A DNA stretch of 64,000 nucleotides from positions 32,570,201 to 32,634,200 of the forward strand of contig OY821771.1 of the NCBI GenBank assembly GCA_963682175.1. The letters are read 5' to 3'. The notes under the pieces were generated by a model. That model ran no database searches. It was not told the origin of the DNA and saw nothing but the letters and a program-made list of their open reading frames with translations. A program made the position numbers and the translations under genes. Source of the DNA: Triglochin maritima (Eukaryota; Streptophyta; Magnoliopsida; Alismatales; Juncaginaceae). Each line of letters starts with the position of its first letter. Positions within the stretch are counted from its first letter, which is position 1. This document shows, one piece after another, positions 58,180-64,000 of the stretch.

Positions 58180-59031
58180 TTTAATATTTCTTGTTATTTT
58201 CAGTTCTTGTAAATCCAAGAAACTTCTAATTGTTGATCTGTTTGGATCTGTAAATGGTTGTTATACACGTTCAGTTCGTATTAAACTGTTTAAGTTGTGT
58301 GTCTGTTCGGTTTATAGTGTGCATTTGTTCGGTTTAAGATCTTTGACTGTTCGGTTTAAGATGTTTGACTGTTCTGTTTAAGGTGTTCATCTGTCCGGTT
58401 TAAGTTGTGTGTCAGTTCGGTTTAAGTTGTTTGACTGTTCGGTTTTAGTTGTTTGACTGTTCGGAATATGTTGTGTGTCTGTTCGGATTAAGTTGTGTTT
58501 CTGTTCGGAATCAGTTGTGGGTCTGTTCGGATCAAGTTGTGTGTCTGTTCGGAATAAGTTGTGTGTCTGTTCGGATTAAGTTATCTGTCTGTTTGGAATA
58601 TGTTGTGTGTCTGTTCAGATTAAGTTGTCTGTCTGTTCGGAATAAGTTGTGTGTATGTTCGGATTAAGTTGTCTGTCTGTTCGGAATATGTTGTGTGTCT
58701 GTTCGGAATATGTTGTGGGTCTGTTCGGAATAAGTTGTGTGTCTGTTCGGATTAAGTTGTGTGTCTGTTCGGATTAAGTTGTCTGTCTGTTCGGAATAAG
58801 CTGTCTGTCTGTTCGGAATAAGCTGTGTGTCTGTTCGGAATATGTTGTGTGTCTGTATGGATTAAGTTGTCTTTCTGTTCGGAATAAGTTGTGTCTGTTC
58901 GGAATAAGGTCGTGTCTGGGAAGAGTTTGTAATTTGTACATTTAAAAAACACAAGACTATAAAAATAACCAAAATAAAGTGTTTGTAATTTGTACATGTA
59001 AACAAATAAACACTAAAAGTTGTGTGTCTGT
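58180..59031 (+). repeat. CTGTTCGG minisatellite, array 2, between the convergent genes
   Basis: The array proper is about 58265-58915, consensus CTGTTCGGAATAAGTTGTGT. It is followed by a short AT-rich part in which GTTTGTAATTTGTACA occurs twice (about 58925 and 58981). It lies between the 3' ends of the transposase and ULP1 genes. The 72-residue ORF 58449-58667 is a translation of the repeat. Confidence 0.92.
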
Positions 59032-61169
59032 TCAGATCTGCACACACGATCGGCGGTCCCTAAGTAACATGACCGCCAATTCACCCCTGATACAGTGGAT
59101 GTTATTGGGGTCCTTCTCCTTCGTCGGGTCAAGTTTTAGCATTAGGCACCTTATCCAGTATAAAACATAGGCGCCGCAATCGTTGCTCCCCGGTGGTTGT
59201 CGTTGGCTATTTTTCCTGAGAATTCTCAAGGGCCAGTCGACCTTTAGTAGATCCCTCCAGTATTCAGCCACATCCGCTGCTGCGCATTCATGTACGCCTA
59301 TGGTCTGCTCTGGATCTTCACCTTGCTCTAACTCCCTAGAGATACTGTTGAACGCCAAAATCTCCTTGGACGGGTCGTGGACAACCACCAGAGTCCAATG
59401 ACCTGCAGACCAGCATGGTTGTGCGATTACGGACTCTGTTGGAGACACACCTTCTATTTTAGGGAGGATAAAATCATCAATTGCTCTGCCTTGGCCAGCC
59501 AAAATTCGCCCTGACTCGAATGTTGATATGCATATAACTTTTTGTGTTGGGCGTCTTTATTCGAGAACCGAAAGCATAGCGTCGATAGTTTGGTCGGTAA
59601 TATCCATCCCAGGCGTTATAAGTTCCTTCAGGTCGGTGCGTGTTAAACTGCACATATCGCCTCTCCAGATGACCTCTCTATTGTCCTTGTTGGCTGCGGT
59701 CAAGTTCAATATCATGTTGACCTCATCAGCTGACAACGTTCCCATTGCAGCCATGTCAACATCAGGCATGTTCCCTCCCAAGTGGACAACCAATCTATAA
59801 TTCTCCTCTCTTTTTTTCCTTTTTTCTTTAGGCTCCTTTGAGCCGCTCTCTCTTTTCTCTTTTGCTCTTCTTCCACCTTCTTCTTCTTGCCCCGCTGTTC
59901 ATCTTCCTTCATCTGCTGCTCCACGATGACCGTCGAGCGTTATCTTTTCACGCCCCAGTTTGGTTTCTGGGGCTTGCTCTCTTGTTCCTTTTCCTCTTCT
60001 TTATTCTTCTCTTCCTTCTTCCTCCCCTCCTCCCTCTTCTTCTCTTTCTCCTTCTCCACTCTCTTTCTCTCATCTTCCTTCTTCTTCTCCTCCTCCCTCT
60101 TCTTCTCTTCCTCCTTCTCCACTCTCTTTCTCTCTTCTTCCTTCTTCCTCTCTTCTTCCTTCTTCTTCTCCTCCTCCATCTTCTTCTCTTCCTCCTTCTC
60201 CAATCTCTTTCTCTCTTCTTCCTTCTTCCTCTCCTCCTCCCTCTTCTTCTCTTCCTCCTTCTCCACTCTCTTTCTCTCTTCTTCCTTCTTCCTCTCCTCC
60301 TCCCTCTTTCTCTCTTCCTCCTTCTCCTCCTCCATCTTCCTCTCTTCTTCCCTCTTCTTCTCCTCCTCCCTCTTCTTCTCTTCCTCCTTCTCCAATCTCT
60401 TTCTCACTTCTTCCTTCTTCCTCTCCTCCTCCCTCTTCTTCTCCTCCTCCCTCTTCTTCTCTTCCTCCTTCTCCACTCTCTTTCTCTCTTCTTCCTTCTT
60501 CCTCTCCTCCTCCCTCTTTCTCTCTTCCTCCTTCTCCTCCTCCCTCTTCCTCTTCCTCTCTTCTTCTTCCTCCTCCTCCCTCTTCCTCTCTTCTTCCTCC
60601 TCCTCCTCCCTCTTCCTCTCCCTTTTCCTATTTTCTTCTTCTTCCTCCTCCTCCTCTTTATTTAGATCTTCGTCTTTCTTCCCACCAGTATTTTCACCTG
60701 TCCCTGTCCCTCGAAGATATATAATTTCTTCCCTCAGCCTCCCACACTCTTCCTGGGTCATCCTCAGTTCTTCCTTCAGGTCGTTAACCTCTTCTGTCGC
60801 CTTCTTAAGGGCAGCTTCGGCCCTCAGCCATTTCGTCTTCACCTCACTCAGCTCCAACTCTTGGAGCAGCGGGTCACATGGAATGTTGCAGTCTGTCAGT
60901 TGGAGCCTTGGCAAACTGCATGTTGAAGCTGAGCCCTTTCGAACAGGAGTTCCAACAGAACTAATAAGTTCCAGCTCCATTTCACTCATTGATGGAGCCC
61001 CCATCAGGTCGAACTTGTCGTTGTAAATCTGAGGTAAGGTAATTCCACGTTCCTCCCATTTCCCCAGGGTTAAACGTTTCCCAAACATTTCCGTCCAACT
61101 TTTCATTCTTGGAAAAACTCCAGTTCTGGGCTCCCCCAATTTGAATTTCTCACAAAGCCACACCTTCAA
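59032..61169 (-). pseudogene. ULP1-like C48 cysteine protease with KE-rich coiled coil
   Basis: Read from the right: 61169-59940 (409 codons) begins in an exon (VWLCEKFKLGEPRTG, FPRMKSWTEMFGKRLTLGKW), has a heptad-like segment, then about 200 residues of almost only K, R and E (about 60650-59985), ending at TAA. The frame continues past that stop to an A-run frameshift near 59810, then LTRTDLKELITPGMDITDQT, a second TAA at 59557, and the catalytic C48 domain (59502-59032): His35 in GHW, Asn52 at the usual Asp position (AFNSI), Gln102 and Cys109 in GSNDCGAYVL. Active relatives remove SUMO-type modifiers. ULP1 domains are known cargo or partners of plant MULEs (Kaonashi type). Two stops and a frameshift make this copy inactive. 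Confidence 0.85.
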
Positions 61170-61198
61170 ATGGAGAAAATCAACTGTTTAGAACGACT

Positions 61199-61688
61199 CA
61201 ACAGACATACGTTCATATTCTAAACAGACACAACTTAATCCAAACAGTCAGCCAACTTAATCCGAACAGACACACAACTTAATCCGAACAGACAAACTTA
61301 TTCCGAACAGACACACAACATATTCCGAACAGACACACAACATATTCCGAACAGACAGACAGTTTATTCCGAACAGACAGACAACTTAATCCGAACAGAC
61401 ACACAACTTAATCCGAACAGACCCACAACTGATTCCGAACAGAAACACAACTTAATCCGAACAGACACACAACTTAATCCGAACAGACACACAACGTATT
61501 CCGAACAGACAGAAACTTTTTCCGAACAGACACACAACTTAATCCGAACAGACACACAACTTAATCCGAACAGACGCACAACTGATTCCGAACAGAAACA
61601 CAACTTAATCCGAACAAACACACAACTTAATCCGAACAGACACACAACTTATTCCGAACAGACACACAACTTAATCCGAACAGACACA
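61199..61688 (-). repeat. CTGTTCGG minisatellite, array 3, inverted
   Basis: About 490 bp of AACTTAATCCGAACAGACAC units, the reverse complement of array 2. It is just upstream of the ULP1 exon on the minus strand, so it reads in the sense of that gene. It is cut at 61688 by the next LTR. Confidence 0.92.
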
Positions 61689-63102
61689 TGATTGACATCA
61701 TTTCATGCTCATATTTGTATCTTATATCCATTATCTTTCACCTAAACAATGCTATGTTACGAGTTTTATGTTTAGTTTTCAGGAATAATTAGGTTTGAAG
61801 AGATGAAGCATAAAAGGACCCAAAAGCTGGGAAAAAGGACTGGATTGTGAGATCTGGGGACCAAGATGCAAGGAAGAAGGACCTGATTGCAAGACAGAAG
61901 GACCTAAGAGCAAAACAGAATACTCCTCACCATCATGGGGAGTATTTTGGCAATTCTATTCGGGTCGGAGCTCCAACAAACGAAGTAGATGCATCAAAGA
62001 CCACCAAAAGCACAAAGAAAAGCCCAGAATAAAACTCAACTCGATCCGGAAAATTTGGACCGCCAATTGGCGGTCCAAGACCGCCAATTGGCGGTCACTT
62101 TGGGCCCAAATCCACCAAGTTTTCTCCTGGACGTGTATTAATGTTTGTTTAGGCTATTTTTGGTATTGGTTTAGTCCCACATCGGGGGATTGTCCCGGAT
62201 TAGCTTTTTCCATGCCTATAAATAGAACTCTTCACCTCCTATTGTAATCACTCCATATTTTAAGTGGCTATTCTTCCTACTAGAAGTGAGGCCTTGAAGC
62301 ACACACTAAAGTAGGAGGATGCTACTTTTAATGTGAGTCATTTTATCAATAAAGTTTTGTGTTTCTTTCATTATTTGTTTTATGCTTCTTTTATTGTTTA
62401 TGCATGTTTTAGTTTAATCGTCTTTTAATTCTAGCTTAGTTTTAATATGCTTTCTTTCCATAGTTTAATAATTAGTGTAATGTTTAGTGAGTAGTTCCAT
62501 CCCCTTTGGGGGGTGGAGTAGATGTACATACATGCATTAGAGAATGGGATGAATGCTTTAATTTCAATGTGTTGATTAAACATGAATGTATGCTTGCTTG
62601 TTTAGGATAGAATTTACAACTTGATGAGTTTTGCCAAAATGATTAGACACCTCTCATGCTTGTTTAGGTTCTGAAATAAACACCTTGCATATGTAAATGT
62701 TAATCAACTAAGTTGGTGAATAGATTGATAGGTTTTGCCATAACATTTAGACACTTCCTATGCTTGATAAACACCACCTTCATGTGCTTAAAGAATGTAT
62801 TCTACACCCACCTCTTTGCATGTGTGCACTCACTCCACCCCTTAGGGGTTTTCCATTCCTGAAATTCCAGCATTCTTCATTTGTTCTTAGCTTAGTTCTT
62901 ATTTCATCGCTTGTTTGCTTCTTTCACATTTCGTACTTGTTAGCGTAGTATAGAGTAGAGTAGCATAACCAACTTTCTTCCCCCTCTTTTTGCCACTTGA
63001 TTTCGTACAAGCAAGAGGCTACTCACCTCCCTGAGGACGACCCGTACTTGCCACCGCTTCATCGCGGCCGTGCACTTGCGGTTTAATTAAAACGTTCAAT
63101 CA
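61689..63102 (+). repeat. 5' LTR of the right-edge Athila-like element
   Basis: Starts TGATTGACATCATTTCATGC and ends CGTTCAATCA. Palindromes are at 62055-62096, the hairpin ATCGGGGGATTGTCCCGGAT at about 62181-62200 (one pair broken), TATAAATA at 62217-62224. A 61-residue ORF in U3 is incidental. Confidence 0.9.
62055..62096. promoter_or_regulatory. U3 palindromes of the right-edge element
   Basis: A 24-bp perfect palindrome centred on GGACCGCCAATTGGCGGTCC (62055-62078), followed without gap by GACCGCCAATTGGCGGTC (62079-62096). These are the least decayed copies in the window. Confidence 0.85.
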
Positions 63103-63126
63103 AGTTTTTGGCGCCGTTGCCGGGGA

Positions 63127-64000
63127 GGTGCCAGTCCAGACTCTTGTTTGGACGATTCGAGTGGATTTAATTTTTTGTCTTGTAGTTTTCTTTGTCGCAG
63201 GCGACTTACATTGAGAAGGAGAAGTATCTGGTCAAGTTTGGAGGTGATCTGAGAGAAGAAGACCGCCAATCAGCGGTCTTCAACCGCCAACTGGCGGTCT
63301 GGTAGCTTCATTTCGCCTCTAAATTTTTGTGGAGTATTTCTTTATCTGTTATAGTGATCTGGGACTCGATTTAGCATGTCTTGACCTATAGTTTGTTCCC
63401 AGATCAAGAATCAAACCTCCTTTAAGCAACTTGGACCCTAAAACTCAAAGCAAAAGATTAGGCATTATTCTTGTTTAAGTCATGCATCATGTATGTGACT
63501 TAGGCATTTAGATTGTCTTTTATCTTAGCTTTATTTTCTGTTGCTGAGAGCTGGCGTGAGGTACGCACCTTCTACTCTCATTCATGCATTTTGTATGAAC
63601 ATGCATTAGTTAGTAGGAAGTGCATTGCAACAAGTGTGAGTTGAGCGTTGTTTGGAGAGTTGATTGCTAGATTTAGGACTCCAAAACGCTACTAAGGAGG
63701 GGCTGTCCCGTAAAAGATAAGGTGGGGGATTTCATCACCCTTTCCTTCGCCCCAAAAACCACACTAATCAAGAGCCTAATTTTAAAATCAAGTAGACATT
63801 GGCCTTAAGGAATTCGGACGCATTAGGAGAGTGATCCGGTCCCGACCGTCATGACCTGATCGGCGTTGCCCACTTTGTCGATAGTAGGAGAGACGAGATC
63901 CCCGGATCTTGGCTCACTTGCTGGGCTTTGTGGTCCTCGTTGTAGGGAGGTGAGGCGTGTTGAGGCCGTGTGACCTCGCAGTTAGGCGTCGTCTAGCTGT
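63127..64000 (+). other. Leader of the right-edge element with palindrome pair
   Basis: GACCGCCAATCAGCGGTC (63261-63278) and ACCGCCAACTGGCGGT (63283-63298) lie about 135-170 nt after the PBS, the same place as in family A. There is no gene in the remaining 700 bp. Confidence 0.75.

Larger units (their letters stand above)
61689..64000 (+). mobile_element. Family-A-related Athila-like element, 5' end, runs off the window
   Basis: LTR 61689-63102, PBS TGGCGCCGTTGCCGGGGA at 63109-63126, then leader to the right edge with the conserved GGTGGGGGATTTCATCACCC block (63721-63740). No gag is reached. It is inserted in minisatellite array 3. Confidence 0.88.

Noticed and set aside
58449..58667. Cys-rich 72-residue repeat protein
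   Set aside because: A literal translation of the CTGTTCGG minisatellite; the same happens in array 3 on the other strand.
59838..61026. Long Leu/Ser/Phe-rich forward ORFs (up to 379 codons)
   Set aside because: They are the antisense of the KE-rich stretch of the ULP1 gene. Their composition follows directly from GAG/AAG repeats.

Overview
The window looks like transposon-dominated nuclear DNA from a flowering plant, probably a eudicot. The signs are tRNA-Asp and tRNA-iMet primer-binding sites next to TG...CA long terminal repeats (LTRs), plant-type Copia and Athila-like Gag proteins, CACTA, Harbinger and FAR1/MULE transposases, GT-AG introns, and one small gene for a TDIF-type CLE peptide. 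I see no tRNA or rRNA genes, no bacterial-style operons and no CRISPR. Coding content is almost entirely retroelement or transposon, mostly broken. The CLE gene is the only convincing host gene.

Left part (1-29740). A minus-strand Copia element is present as a tandem array LTR-internal-LTR-internal with a 14,783-bp period. The LTRs lie at 24172-26243 and 9389-11439, and a further one is expected beyond the left edge. Each internal region carries the same nested 7.4-kb gag-only Athila-like element (1565-8979 and 16348-23762). The array sits inside a second, related gag-only element (family B, 26244-29740).

Middle (29741-41216). This holds a Harbinger transposase fragment, a solo SIRE-like LTR, a truncated Athila-like LTR, a 3'-truncated Tork-like Copia element (33714-37728, minus) and the CLE gene (38925-39158, minus).

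CACTA nest (about 41228-51330). The two ends carry repeats of the CACCGACGGA/TCCGTCGGTG type. The interior holds decayed transposase exons, a pol-less SIRE-like Copia (41718-45419) and a solo Athila-like LTR (48559-49944). A separate solo LTR with a 7-bp direct flanking repeat follows (51375-53744).

Right part (53745-64000). A FAR1-type MULE transposase pseudogene (+) converges on a ULP1-protease pseudogene (-). Three arrays of one 20-22-bp repeat lie in the transposase intron, between the two genes, and at the upstream end of the ULP1 gene. The last array is cut by another Athila-like element (61689 to the right edge, +).

Two themes run across the window. First, LTRs of apparently unrelated families carry arrays of short palindromes upstream of their TATA boxes: CGGTCGACCG in Copia families, CCGCCAATTGGCGG in Athila-like family A, and GGCGG-centred ones in family B. 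Families A and B repeat the same palindrome type in the leader downstream of the primer-binding site. Second, the MULE/ULP1 unit uses one repeat in three places, always in the same sense as the adjacent gene.
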